Source of the DNA: Neoroseomonas oryzicola
GTDB taxonomy: Bacteria; Pseudomonadota; Alphaproteobacteria; Acetobacterales; Acetobacteraceae
DNA length: 64,000 nt
Assembly: GCF_012163135.1 (NCBI RefSeq)
Contig: NZ_JAAVUP010000005.1
Location: forward strand, 1-64,000
Direction of reading: 5' to 3'
The position numbers were made by a program, and so were the translations under genes. The notes below the pieces were generated by a model. That model did no database searches. It had not been told where the DNA came from and saw only the letters and a list, made by a program, of their open reading frames with translations. Every line of letters starts with the position of its first letter. Positions within the stretch are counted from its first letter, which is position 1. Shown in pieces: positions 9,102-17,921 of the stretch.

Positions 9102-10574
9102 ATGACGACGCCAACCGCGCCCACGCCATCGGCGCCGCCCGAGATCTGCCGGATCAACGCCGTTCCGCTCGCCGCCATGATCCGGCGGCGCGAGGTCTCC
9201 GCGCGGGAGGTGATGGCGGCGTATCTCGACCACATCGCGGCGGTGAATCCCGCCGTCAACGCGATCGTGTCGCTGCGCCCGCGCGAGGAGCTCCTGGCCG
9301 AGGCCGAGGCGGCGGATGGCGCCGTGGCCCGCGGCGACGATGTCGGCCCGCTGCACGGGCTTCCCCAGGCCATCAAGGACCTGGCGATGACGCGCGGGCT
9401 GCGGACCACGATGGGCTCGCCGCTCTTCGCCGACCAGGTGCCGGACACCGATGCCATCTTCGTCGCCAGGATGCGCGCGGCCGGGGCGATCATCATCGGC
9501 AAGACCAACGTGCCCGAATTCGGCTACGGGTCGAACAGCTACAATCCGGTCTTCGGCCTCACCCGCAATGCCTGGGACCCATCGCGGATCGGTGGCGGGT
9601 CGAGCGGCGGGGCCGGCGTGGCGCTCGCGATGCGGATGCTGCCGGTCGCCGATGGCAGCGACATGGGCGGGTCCCTGCGCAATCCGGCGGCGTTCAACAA
9701 CGTCTTCGGCTTCCGGCCGTCCCAGGGGCGCGTGCCGTCCGACGGGCTCGACCCGTTCTACGGGCAGCTGCCCACGGACGGTCCGATGGGCCGGTCCGCC
9801 GAGGATGTCGCCATGCTGCTGTCGGTGCAGGCCGGCTACGACAAGCGCGCACCCCTGTCGCTGGAGGATCCGGGATACCGCTTCGAGGACCGGCTTGGCA
9901 GGCCGGCGAAGGCGCTCCGCTTCGGATGGCTTGGCGACCTCGGCGGTCACCTTCCCTTCGAACCCGGCGTGCTGGATGTCTGTGGCGGCGCGCTCGATCT
10001 GCTCCGCCAGACGGGATCGAGCGTCGAGCCCGCGCGCGTCGACTTCGACCCGGAGCGGCTGTGGCGCGCCTTCGTCGTGCTGCGCCAGCACAGCGTCGGC
10101 GGGCGCCACGACGATGCCTGGCGCGATCCGGCGAAGCGCGCCCTGCTGAAGCCCGAGGCGCAGTGGGAGATCGAGGGCAGCCATCGCCTGACGGCGCTCG
10201 ACGTCTACAAGGCGGGGGTCGATCGCGGCGCGTGGTACCGGGCCTTCACGGCGCTGTTCGACACCTACGACTTCCTCCTGATCCCGGCGGCGCAGGTGTT
10301 CCCCTTCGACGCCGCGACGACCTGGCCGCGGGAAATCGCGGGGCGCGCCATGGACAGCTATCACCGCTGGATGGAGGTCGTGGTCGGCGCGACGATGGCC
10401 GGGTGCCCGGCGATCAGCGTGCCTGCGGGGTTCAGCAAGGATGGCCTGCCGATGGGCCTTCAGGTCATCGGGCCGCCGCGCGGCGACCTCGAGGTCCTGC
10501 GGGCCGCGGCGTTGTACGAGGCCGCCTGCCCGTGGATCGGCCGGCTTCCGCCGCTGCTCGGCGGCGCGGCGTAA
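9102..10574 (+). CDS. Amidase-signature family hydrolase
   Basis: A 490-residue amidase-signature enzyme with the full catalytic triad: Lys92 in AIKDL, cis-Ser167 in GGGSSGG, and the nucleophile Ser191 in DMGGSLR. The family hydrolyses amides of very varied acids, and substrate cannot be predicted. The start has a good GGGAGG ribosome site. The C-terminal block MGLQVIGPP is standard for the family. It is followed after 108 bases by a cytochrome c gene on the same strand. No transporter is directly coupled to it. Confidence 0.93.
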   Translation: MTTPTAPTPSAPPEICRINAVPLAAMIRRREVSAREVMAAYLDHIAAVNPAVNAIVSLRPREELLAEAEAADGAVARGDDVGPLHGLPQAIKDLAMTRGLRTTMGSPLFADQVPDTDAIFVARMRAAGAIIIGKTNVPEFGYGSNSYNPVFGLTRNAWDPSRIGGGSSGGAGVALAMRMLPVADGSDMGGSLRNPAAFNNVFGFRPSQGRVPSDGLDPFYGQLPTDGPMGRSAEDVAMLLSVQAGYDKRAPLSLEDPGYRFEDRLGRPAKALRFGWLGDLGGHLPFEPGVLDVCGGALDLLRQTGSSVEPARVDFDPERLWRAFVVLRQHSVGGRHDDAWRDPAKRALLKPEAQWEIEGSHRLTALDVYKAGVDRGAWYRAFTALFDTYDFLLIPAAQVFPFDAATTWPREIAGRAMDSYHRWMEVVVGATMAGCPAISVPAGFSKDGLPMGLQVIGPPRGDLEVLRAAALYEAACPWIGRLPPLLGGAA

Positions 10575-10682
10575 GATCGCGGCGGGCGCACGCCGGCGCG
10601 CCGGATGACGGCGCGTCGATCGTCGGACCGGCGCTCGCTGTCCGCTGGAACTGCCGTCGAAACGCAGGGGGATCCGCTGCCC

Positions 10683-11561
10683 ATGTCCATCTTTCGCATT
10701 GGCCCCGACCGGTGGCCCGCGGCCCTTGCCGCGCTGGTCCTCCTTGCGACGGCGACCTTCGCAGTCCCCGGCGCGGTTGCCGCGCCCCTGACCATCGAGG
10801 ACGACACAGCGAGCCGCTCCCTCGACACGGCAGCGCTGCTGGCCCGGCCCGACGTCGCGGAGGTCACCATTCCCGGCGATGTGGCCTATGGCGGCACGAC
10901 GCAGCGCTACCGCGCCGTGCCGCTGGCGACGGTCCTTGGCCTGCTGCCGGGTCGCCCGCCTGCCGGCGCCGTGCTCGAGGCGCGCGCGACCGACGGTTTC
11001 GCCGCGCAGGTTCCGCTCGGCCTGGTCTTCCAGGCGGCGCCGGGGGGACCTGCCGCCTGGCTCGCGATCGAACCGCCGGATGCGCCCTGGCCGAAGGTGC
11101 CGGGGCGGCAGGCCAGCGCGGGGCCGTTCTACATCGTTTGGGAACGCGCGGCGGCCGGGCGCATCTCGCCGGAATACTGGCCGTACCAGATCGCCGCCCT
11201 GCGGATCGTCGAACCGCCTGCGGTGCGGTGGCCGCAGATCGCGGTCGACGCGGCGCTGCCGGCGGACCATCCCGCGCGCCGCGGGCAGGAGGTCTACACG
11301 GCCATCTGCCTCGCCTGCCACCGCATGAACGGCGGCGGCGCGGGGGAGATGGGCCCCGACCTCAACCGGCCGATGAACCCGACCGAGTATTTCCAGCCCG
11401 CGGCGCTGCGCCGCCTCCTGCGCGACCCGGCAAGCGTCCGCACCTGGCCCGAGCAGAAGATGCCGGGCTACGCCGAGGCCGAGCTGAGCAATGCCGACCT
11501 CGACGCGGTCATCGCCTACCTCGCGCAGATGGCCGCGCAGCGCCCGGCCGCGTCGCGCTGA
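10683..11561 (+). CDS. Secreted cytochrome c with sulfite-oxidase-like N-terminal domain
   Basis: A 292-residue protein with a hydrophobic signal segment (about 1-34, ending A-V-A-A). Residues about 35-178 carry a pattern seen in the sulfite-oxidase/molybdopterin-binding-like fold (A-V-P-L-A-T-V-L-G, then D-G-F-A-A-Q-V-P-L) but are too short and lack the cofactor-ligating cysteine, so the domain is probably structural or electron-transfer related. A C-terminal class I cytochrome c domain follows with CLACH (209-213) and a likely axial Met260 in EQKMPGY. It should act in the periplasm and pass electrons. The start at 10683 gives the signal peptide; an in-frame upstream ATG at 10605 would bury it. 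No obvious dehydrogenase partner is adjacent. Confidence 0.8.
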   Translation: MSIFRIGPDRWPAALAALVLLATATFAVPGAVAAPLTIEDDTASRSLDTAALLARPDVAEVTIPGDVAYGGTTQRYRAVPLATVLGLLPGRPPAGAVLEARATDGFAAQVPLGLVFQAAPGGPAAWLAIEPPDAPWPKVPGRQASAGPFYIVWERAAAGRISPEYWPYQIAALRIVEPPAVRWPQIAVDAALPADHPARRGQEVYTAICLACHRMNGGGAGEMGPDLNRPMNPTEYFQPAALRRLLRDPASVRTWPEQKMPGYAEAELSNADLDAVIAYLAQMAAQRPAASR

Positions 11562-11576
11562 CGCGGCACCGTCGTC

Positions 11577-12731
11577 TCAGCCGGCCGAGGTGAAGGCCTC
11601 CGCCCCGCCCTCGATCGCGGGGCGGTTGGAGAAGAAGCGTGCGGGGCGGAAGGGCTCGAGTTCGGGGGCCGGCGTCTGCCCCACGACCTCGCGCGCGATG
11701 AGCTTCGCCATATGCGCCGACAGCGTGACGGCGCTGTGCGTCACGGCCAGGTAGTACCCCTCCAGCCCCGGCATCGGCCCGACCGCCGAATAGCCGTCGG
11801 CCGGAATGGGCCGCGCGGTGATGCGCACCGCTTCCGCCTGCACGTCGCGCAATCCGGGGAAGAGCCGCGCCGCCTGGCGGACCATGCTCGTCGCCTGCGG
11901 CATGGCGGGGGAGAGTTCCGCATCGAGCGGCAAGGCCGCATCGATGGCGTTGTCGTGCAGCATCAGCCGCCCTGCCCCGTCCGGGCGCATGTCCACCAGC
12001 GCCGTCCGCAGCACGTTGCGCAGCGTGACGGGCACCGGCGGGGTGAAGGCGAGGAAGCCGACACGGGGTGCGAGGGGAATGCGCGGCGCGCGATCGCCGC
12101 CGACCAGATCCGCCCAGCGCCCCGCGCAATTTACCACGGCATCCGCGGCGATGGCCTCACCATCCTCCGTCACGACGCCGGTGACGCGGCCGGCGGCCTC
12201 CGAGACGGCGACGACGCGCGTGCCGAGCCGCAGCACGGCGCCATGCCGCTCCGCCGCGCGCACCATCCATTGCGCGAAGAGGACCGGGTCGATCCAGCCT
12301 TCCTCGGGGCACCAGGCGATGGTCGGGGCGTCGATTGCGTCCAGCACGAGATCCGGCTCGAGCTCGGCGAGGCGCGCCGCGTCGATGATCTCGGCGGCGT
12401 AGCCCCAGTCCGACAGGCGCGCGACCTTCGCCGCGAGCGTCGCGCCGTCCTTCGCGCCGCTGGCAATCTCGATCCCGCCGCTGCGATGCAGCCATGGCGT
12501 CGCGGGGAATTCCTCGGCCAGCGCGAAATGCGCCTGCATGCCGGCGACGTTGAGGTCGTGATAGGAGCGCGGCGTCTTGTTGCCGGAATTCAGCCAGGCG
12601 TAGCTGCAGGACGAGGTGCCGCCGCCCACGCGCCCTGCCTCGAGGATGGTGACCTCGCTGCCCGCCTGGGCAAGGCGAAAGGCGACCGAGGCGCCGAGCA
12701 CCCCGGCCCCGACGACGATGACATGCGGCAT
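11577..12731 (-). CDS. DadA/glycine-oxidase-like FAD oxidoreductase
   Basis: A 384-residue DAO-family flavoprotein with the FAD motif GAGVLG at residues 8-13 and the C-terminal P-A-D-G-Y-x-x-x-G block. This family oxidises amino acids and secondary amines such as glycine, sarcosine and iminodiacetate. A strong GGGGAGG site precedes the ATG. It is the last gene of the minus-strand operon that starts at 19706, only 15 bases after the second ATPase, so it probably acts on something that importer brings in or that the lyase at 14734-16221 releases. In known aminopolycarboxylate pathways a related enzyme, iminodiacetate oxidase, has this position in metabolism. That parallel is inference. Confidence 0.83.
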   Translation of the reverse strand: MPHVIVVGAGVLGASVAFRLAQAGSEVTILEAGRVGGGTSSCSYAWLNSGNKTPRSYHDLNVAGMQAHFALAEEFPATPWLHRSGGIEIASGAKDGATLAAKVARLSDWGYAAEIIDAARLAELEPDLVLDAIDAPTIAWCPEEGWIDPVLFAQWMVRAAERHGAVLRLGTRVVAVSEAAGRVTGVVTEDGEAIAADAVVNCAGRWADLVGGDRAPRIPLAPRVGFLAFTPPVPVTLRNVLRTALVDMRPDGAGRLMLHDNAIDAALPLDAELSPAMPQATSMVRQAARLFPGLRDVQAEAVRITARPIPADGYSAVGPMPGLEGYYLAVTHSAVTLSAHMAKLIAREVVGQTPAPELEPFRPARFFSNRPAIEGGAEAFTSAG

Positions 12732-12746
12732 GCCGTTCCTCCCCGT

Positions 12747-13757
12747 CTATGCGTGGGCGGGCGCGAGCAGCCCGCCGGTGGCCTCGATCTCCTCTGCCCG
12801 CCAGCATCGGGCCGCGACGCCGTCGCCGAGGTCCCGCAGGGGCGGCGCCTCGGCCCGGCAGCGATCCACCGCGAAGGGACAGCGCGGATGGAAGGTGCAT
12901 CCGGACGGCGGCGCGAGCGGGCTCGGCAACTCGCCCTGGAGCGGCGCACGGCGATGATGCCCCTCCCCGTCCAGCGAGGGCGAGGCGGCGAGCAGCGCAC
13001 GGGTGTAGGGATGCCGCGGGCGGCGATAGAGCGCCTTCGCCGGCGCCGTCTCCACGATGCGGCCGAGATACATCACCGCCACCCGGTCGGCGAAGAACTC
13101 GACCAGATGGAGGTCGTGCGAGATGAAAAGGTAGGCGAGGCCGAGCTTCTCCTGCAGTTCGAGCAGCAGGTTCACCACCTGCGCCTGCACCGAGACATCG
13201 AGGGCCGAGACTGGCTCGTCGCAGACGACGAAGGAGGGATGCAGTGCGAGCGCCCGCGCGATGCCGATGCGCTGGCGCTGCCCGCCGCTGAATTCATGCG
13301 GAAAGCGGCGCGCGTGTTCGGGTGACAGGCCGACCAGGGCCATCAGCTCGCGCACGCCCGCCGCGCGTTCCTGCCGGGAGAGACCGTGGATGTCGTAGGC
13401 CTCGCCCACGATGTCCTCGACCCGGAAGCGCGGGTTCAGGGAGGCCTGCGGGTCCTGGAAGATCATCCGCATGCGCCGTCGCGCGTCGCGCAGTTCCGCC
13501 TTGCCGACCGCACCGAGATCCCGGCCCTCGAAGGCGACGCGTCCTGCCGTCGGCTCCTCGAGCCGCAGCACCGCGCGGCCGAGGGTGGATTTGCCGCAGC
13601 CGCTCTCCCCGACCAACGCCAGCGTCTCGCCCCGAGCCAGGGTCAGGTCCACGCCATCCACCGCGCGCACCATGCCGACGCGCCGTTGCAAGGGCCCGCG
13701 GTGGACCGGGTAGTGGACCTCGAGGCCCTCGACCTCGAGCAAGGGCGCCGTCGTCAT
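12747..13757 (-). CDS. Peptide-type ABC importer ATPase, DppF/OppF-like
   Basis: A 336-residue ATPase with Walker A GESGCGKST (50-58), signature [12 protein letters not shown], Walker B FVVCDEP and the following SALDVSVQAQV, all typical of OppF/DppF. The C-terminus has the Cys-bearing oligopeptide-transporter tail (GCTFHPRCPFAVDRC). Its ATG overlaps the stop of the DppD-like gene as ATGA. It works as a heterodimer with that ATPase to power the two permeases at 17922-19706. Confidence 0.93.
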   Translation of the reverse strand: MTTAPLLEVEGLEVHYPVHRGPLQRRVGMVRAVDGVDLTLARGETLALVGESGCGKSTLGRAVLRLEEPTAGRVAFEGRDLGAVGKAELRDARRRMRMIFQDPQASLNPRFRVEDIVGEAYDIHGLSRQERAAGVRELMALVGLSPEHARRFPHEFSGGQRQRIGIARALALHPSFVVCDEPVSALDVSVQAQVVNLLLELQEKLGLAYLFISHDLHLVEFFADRVAVMYLGRIVETAPAKALYRRPRHPYTRALLAASPSLDGEGHHRRAPLQGELPSPLAPPSGCTFHPRCPFAVDRCRAEAPPLRDLGDGVAARCWRAEEIEATGGLLAPAHA

Positions 13758-14737
13758 GCGGCGGCCTCGGTGAGCCAGCAGCGGGAGGCCCGGCCGTCGC
13801 CGCCCTGGTGCAACAGCGGTGGTTCCTCCTCGGCGCAGCGTCCGAAGGCGTGCGGGCAGCGGGAGCGGAAGCGGCAGCCCTGCGGCAAGGCGGCGAGGCT
13901 CGGCACCGTGCCAGGGATGGCGTTCAGCCGGCGCGAGGTCCCGCCGGCCCCGGCGCGCGGCACGCAGCCCAGCAGGCCCTGGGTGTAGGGATGCAACGGG
14001 TTACGCAGGACCTCGCGCGCGGCGCCCTGCTCGACGACGACGCCGGCATACATGACGCAGACCTGGTCGGCGATCTCGGCGACCACGCGCAGGTCGTGCG
14101 TGATGAACACCATGGCGACGCCGAGCCGATCCTGAAGATCCTCGAACAGTGCCAGGATCTGCGCCTGGATGGTGACGTCGAGCGCCGTGGTCGGCTCGTC
14201 GGCGAGGATCAGCGCCGGTTCGCAGGCGATCGCCATGGCGATCACCGCGCGCTGGCGCATGCCGCCGGACAGCTGGTGCGGGTAGTCCAGCGCACGCTGC
14301 GCCGGGGACGGCACGCCCACCATGGCGAGAAGCTCGACCGCGCGTTCATGCGCTTCCCGCCGCGACAGGCCGCGATGGACGCGCAGCGGCTCGCCGATCT
14401 GCGATCCGATACGGAAGACCGGGTTGAGCGCGCTCATCGGTTCCTGGAAGACCATGCCGATGTCGCGGCCGCGCACCTCGGCCATGGAGGTTTCGTCCAG
14501 TCGCCGCAGGTCGCCCCGGCCGGCGAGGCGCACCGTCCCGTCGACCACCTTCCCCGCCGCGCGCGGGATCAGGCCCATGATGGACAGCGCCGTGGCGCTC
14601 TTGCCGGAGCCGGACTCGCCCACGATGCACAGCGTCTCGCCCCGGCGCACCGAGAAGGAGACGCCGTCGACGGCGCGCACCGGGCCGAAGCTGGTCCGCA
14701 GCCCCTCCACGGCCAGGACGGGCGCGCCATCACTCAC
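13754..14737 (-). CDS. Peptide-type ABC importer ATPase, DppD/OppD-like
   Basis: A 327-residue ATPase with Walker [10 protein letters not shown] (40-48), signature [12 protein letters not shown], and Walker [17 protein letters not shown], the DppD/OppD form. The C-terminal Cys motif of the family is present ([15 protein letters not shown]). A longer frame continues upstream inside the lyase gene, but GTG 14737 overlaps the lyase stop as GTGA and gives the usual N-terminus, so GTG was taken as the start. It is coupled on both sides, by overlap with the lyase and with the second ATPase. Confidence 0.92.
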   Translation of the reverse strand: MSDGAPVLAVEGLRTSFGPVRAVDGVSFSVRRGETLCIVGESGSGKSATALSIMGLIPRAAGKVVDGTVRLAGRGDLRRLDETSMAEVRGRDIGMVFQEPMSALNPVFRIGSQIGEPLRVHRGLSRREAHERAVELLAMVGVPSPAQRALDYPHQLSGGMRQRAVIAMAIACEPALILADEPTTALDVTIQAQILALFEDLQDRLGVAMVFITHDLRVVAEIADQVCVMYAGVVVEQGAAREVLRNPLHPYTQGLLGCVPRAGAGGTSRRLNAIPGTVPSLAALPQGCRFRSRCPHAFGRCAEEEPPLLHQGGDGRASRCWLTEAAA

Positions 14738-16221
14738 GCCGCGAGCCCCCCGGCCGCGGCGGCGAGGCCCTCCGCGGCAACGGCGATCGCCCCGGCACGC
14801 GCGGCATGAAGCGCGGTGTCGTCCTCCAGCTGACGACGTGCCCGCGCCACCATGCGGCGCGTCTCGGCGGGCGCGGGCCCGCCAGTGACATGGCGACGGC
14901 GGACGTTCTCGCGCGGGTCGAGTGCCGCGCGGACCAGCGCATCGGGCAAGGGCGCAGCGCCCGGTGCAACCTCGGCGACCGCCTCCGCGACCAGCGTGGC
15001 ATCGACCTCGGCCGCGCCGCGCAGGCCCTGGCCGATGGCCAGCCGCGTCAGCGCGCCGGTCACCGAATGGGCGGCGCGGAATGGCAGGCCGCCCTCCCGC
15101 ACCATGGTGTCGGCCAGTTCGGTGAAGGTGCTGAAGTTCTGGGCGGCCGCCTGTTCCATCCGCTCGGCATCCACCTGCAGGCCCTTCAGGACCACCAGGG
15201 TCAGTTCCAACGCGGCCTCGGCCTCGGCCGCGCTGTCGCGGAAATGGTGCAGCGCCTCCGCATTCTGCCGGGTGTTGGTGTAGGGCGTCTGCGCGGTCGC
15301 GGCGACGAAGGCGACCAGGCCCGACAGCGTGATCGCGGGTTTGGCGCGGCATTGCTCGATCGCGGCGGGGTTCTTCTTCTGCGGCATCATGCTGCTGACG
15401 CCGGCGATGTCGTCCCGCATGCCGAGGAAGCCGAATTCCGCCGTCGTCCACAGATGCAGATCGTGGTGCATCCGGCTCAGCGTCAGCGTCACCAGGCAGA
15501 AGCCCGCCATCAGTTCCGCGGCGAAGTCCCGCGTTGCGACGCAGTCGAGCGAATTCTCCACCAGCCCATCGAAGCCCAGCAGGTCCGCCGAGCGGGCACG
15601 GTCCACCGGGAATCCGGTCGTCGCCAACGCCCCCGCGCCCAGCGGGCAAAGGTTCAGCCGGGGATAGGCATCCAGCAGCCGCCCGCAGTCGCGCGCCAGC
15701 CCGTCCGCGATGGCGCAGAGGTAATGGCCGAAGGTGATGGGCTGCGCGGCCTGGAGGTGCGTGTAGCCGGTCATCACCGTCTCGGCGTGCGCCTCGGCCA
15801 TGTCCAGCAGCTGGGCGCGGACGGCGAGCAGGCTGGCCGTGATCCGCTGCAGCATCGCCCGCGCCTTGAGCCGATGCATGGTGGCGTAGAGGTCGTTGCG
15901 GCTGCGCCCGGTATGCATCCGCCCGCCCGTCTCGGCGCCGAGGCGCTTCATCAGCAGCGATTCGATGTTGAGGTGCAGGTCCTCGAGCGCCGTGGTGATC
16001 GGCAGGGCGCGCGGTCCCTCCGCATCCATGGCGTCGAGCGCGCGCAGGATCTGCCGCGCCACCTCGGGTTCCAGGATCCGCTGTTCGACCAGCATCACGA
16101 GATGCGCGCGGTTGACCTGCTGCATGGCGGCATAGTCGCCGTCCAGGTCGCCGAAGATGCGCGGCTGGTACATGTAGCGTTGGATGACCTCCGCCGGGGC
16201 GGCTTGCAGGCGTTCGCGCAT
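14734..16221 (-). CDS. Argininosuccinate lyase-family C-N lyase, probably not ArgH (EDDS-lyase-like)
   Basis: A 495-residue member of the aspartase/fumarase superfamily, closest in layout to argininosuccinate lyase. The general fumarate-side motifs are intact: HTGRSRND (103-110), GYTHLQAAQP (152-161) and the serine loop SSMMPQKKNP (276-285). The parts that hold citrulline/arginine in true ArgH are changed. After HTGRSRND the usual Q-V-A-T-D is L-Y-A-T-M. The usual Y-N-(K/R)-D-x-Q-E-D-K block reads YTNTRQNAE (314-322). Asp after K-K-N-P is Ala. It sits inside a peptide-type importer operon rather than with arginine genes. EDDS lyase of Chelativorans belongs to this family and splits N-succinyl amines to fumarate plus amine; a related reaction is the best guess. 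ATG 16221 was preferred over an upstream in-frame start at 16284. Confidence 0.8.
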   Translation of the reverse strand: MRERLQAAPAEVIQRYMYQPRIFGDLDGDYAAMQQVNRAHLVMLVEQRILEPEVARQILRALDAMDAEGPRALPITTALEDLHLNIESLLMKRLGAETGGRMHTGRSRNDLYATMHRLKARAMLQRITASLLAVRAQLLDMAEAHAETVMTGYTHLQAAQPITFGHYLCAIADGLARDCGRLLDAYPRLNLCPLGAGALATTGFPVDRARSADLLGFDGLVENSLDCVATRDFAAELMAGFCLVTLTLSRMHHDLHLWTTAEFGFLGMRDDIAGVSSMMPQKKNPAAIEQCRAKPAITLSGLVAFVAATAQTPYTNTRQNAEALHHFRDSAAEAEAALELTLVVLKGLQVDAERMEQAAAQNFSTFTELADTMVREGGLPFRAAHSVTGALTRLAIGQGLRGAAEVDATLVAEAVAEVAPGAAPLPDALVRAALDPRENVRRRHVTGGPAPAETRRMVARARRQLEDDTALHAARAGAIAVAAEGLAAAAGGLAA

Positions 16222-16275
16222 GATGTCCCTGTCCTGGTCGGTCTGCACTGCCGTGCCGGACCGCCCGCGTCCCGT

Positions 16276-16312
16276 CGCTCTCACCCTCCGGAACGCGGGC
16301 GGCCCTGGCCGC
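16276..16312. repeat. REP-like intergenic element A
   Basis: The motif CGCTCTCACCCTCCGG (16276-16291) is followed by a perfect inverted repeat GCGGCC-CT-GGCCGC (16299-16312). The same head motif plus a GC-rich hairpin occurs in three other intergenic gaps of this window (near 19900, 25640 and 26900). It lies between the binding-protein gene and the lyase gene, where it could shape mRNA stability. Confidence 0.55.
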
Positions 16313-16321
16313 TTCGGGGTG

Positions 16322-17884
16322 TCAGCTCTTGCTCACCTCCCCCAGCAGCGGAATCTCGAAGGCAAAGGCGTTGAAGTTGCTGATGCCGCGCTGCATCGCG
16401 ATGATCTGGCTCTGGTTGTAGAGCGGGATGTTCGGCGGGTTGTCCTGCCACAGCAGCCGGTTGGCTTGGTGGTAGAGATCGAGCCGCGCCGCCGGATCGA
16501 GCGTGACGCGGGCACGGTTCAGCAGGTCATCCACCCGAGGGTCGCTGTAGCCGAGGATGTTCGCGCTCTGCCCGGTCTGGTAGCGCCGAGACAGGCGCCA
16601 ATCCGCGGTCGGAATCGACGTGCCGAGCACCCACATATGCGCGGCGTTGGTCCCGTAGCCGGTGCCCGGGACATTCGGCGTGCGGCGATAGAGCGTCTGC
16701 TGGTAGCTGGCCCATTCCCAGGCGCGGAATTCGGTCTGCAGGCCGATGGCGTTCAGGTAGCCCTGCACCGCCTCCGCCACCTGCTGGTCCTTCAGGTAGC
16801 GGCCGGAGCTCGTCCACATGACGATCTTCTCGGAGAAGCCGCCGGGGAAGACCGCCGCGATCTCGCGCTTCGCGCGGTCAGGGTCGTAGGGGTGTTTCCC
16901 GATCGACTCATAGCTCTGCACGCCAGGTGCGACGAAGCTGTCCGGCACCGTGCCGAAGCCGCCGAGGATGCGCTGGACGATCGCCTCCCGGTCGATCGCG
17001 AACTGGATCGCGCGACGGACGCGCACATCGTTGAAGGGCGGACGCGCGCAGTTGAGCTCGAAGAAGACCTGGAAGGAACTCGGGATGACCTCGAGCTTCA
17101 GGCGTGGATTGGCGCGCACGCGGGCGGTCGCCTCGGGCGGGATGCCGGTCGCGATGTCGGCGGTGCCGGCCTCGAGCTCGATCAGCCGTGCCTCGCCTTC
17201 GGGAACGGGGCGGTAGATGATCTGCCGGAAGCGGGCAGAGGGTACCGCGCGGGCGAGAACGGTACGCTCGCCGGGCGCCCATTCCTCCAGCTTGTAGGGG
17301 CCGCTGCCGACCGGGTTGCGGCCGTAGTTGCGGCCGTGGCGCCGGATGGCGGTCGGGCTGCTGATGGAGGCCGAGGATTCCGCGAGGTTCTCCAGCAATC
17401 CGGCATGGGGCTGCTCGGTCGTGAAGCGGATGGTGCGCGGATCGACCACCGTGACTGCGGTGATCGCGGTGTAGAGCGAACGGTTCGGCGAACCGAAGGC
17501 CGGGTCGCGCAGCCGGTCGATGCAGAACTTCACCGCCTCGGCGTCCGCGGTCGTGCCGTCATGGAAGCGCACGCCTTCCCGCAGGCGGAAGGTCCAGTTC
17601 AACTTGTCGTCGGAGATCGTCCAGGATTCCGCGAGGTCCGGCCCGATCGCCGACAGGGACGTATCCGTCCAGCGCACCAGGCGGTTGAACATCACGTAGA
17701 AGAGAATCTCGGCCGACCGCGTGCGGCTGATGGCGGGATCGAGCGTGTCGAAATCCGATCCCTCGATGAAGGTCAGCACGTCGTTCGCGCGCTGCGCGCG
17801 GACGCCCGGCGCGAGAAGCGCCCCGGCGGCGCCCCCGAGCAACGCCCGGCGGTCGAGGGACAGCGTCCCGGTCTGTCTCGTCAT
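16322..17884 (-). CDS. Peptide-type ABC solute-binding protein (SBP_bac_5)
   Basis: A 520-residue family 5 periplasmic binding protein in normal domain order. A twin-arginine-like signal (LDRRALLGGAAGALLAP) leads to the mature start near A-Q-R-A-N-D. The classic family block runs P-D-L-A-E-S-W, then LREGVRFHDG, then the A-E-A-V-K-F segment, all in the first quarter; the end is the usual P-L-Y-N-Q-S hinge and tail. This family binds peptides, opines, nickel chelates, and in known cases metal-free or metal-bound chelators. It belongs to the importer formed by the two permeases upstream and the two ATPases downstream, with the lyase encoded between. Its order is a useful contrast with the permuted relative at 30996. 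Confidence 0.92.
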   Translation of the reverse strand: MTRQTGTLSLDRRALLGGAAGALLAPGVRAQRANDVLTFIEGSDFDTLDPAISRTRSAEILFYVMFNRLVRWTDTSLSAIGPDLAESWTISDDKLNWTFRLREGVRFHDGTTADAEAVKFCIDRLRDPAFGSPNRSLYTAITAVTVVDPRTIRFTTEQPHAGLLENLAESSASISSPTAIRRHGRNYGRNPVGSGPYKLEEWAPGERTVLARAVPSARFRQIIYRPVPEGEARLIELEAGTADIATGIPPEATARVRANPRLKLEVIPSSFQVFFELNCARPPFNDVRVRRAIQFAIDREAIVQRILGGFGTVPDSFVAPGVQSYESIGKHPYDPDRAKREIAAVFPGGFSEKIVMWTSSGRYLKDQQVAEAVQGYLNAIGLQTEFRAWEWASYQQTLYRRTPNVPGTGYGTNAAHMWVLGTSIPTADWRLSRRYQTGQSANILGYSDPRVDDLLNRARVTLDPAARLDLYHQANRLLWQDNPPNIPLYNQSQIIAMQRGISNFNAFAFEIPLLGEVSKS

Positions 17885-17921
17885 CCCAGCCTCCTTGTGT
17901 GGTGTCCTGTCGACGCCATTG

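Noticed and set aside
7032..11321. A minus-strand open frame of 1429 residues covering the flavoprotein and everything upstream
   Set aside because: The part beyond 8828 is antisense to the amidase and cytochrome genes, with low-complexity Arg/Gly/Ala-rich composition. GC-rich DNA lacks stops in antisense frames.
14734..16221. Calling the lyase argH for arginine biosynthesis
   Set aside because: Citrulline-side motifs are altered and the gene is embedded in an importer operon.
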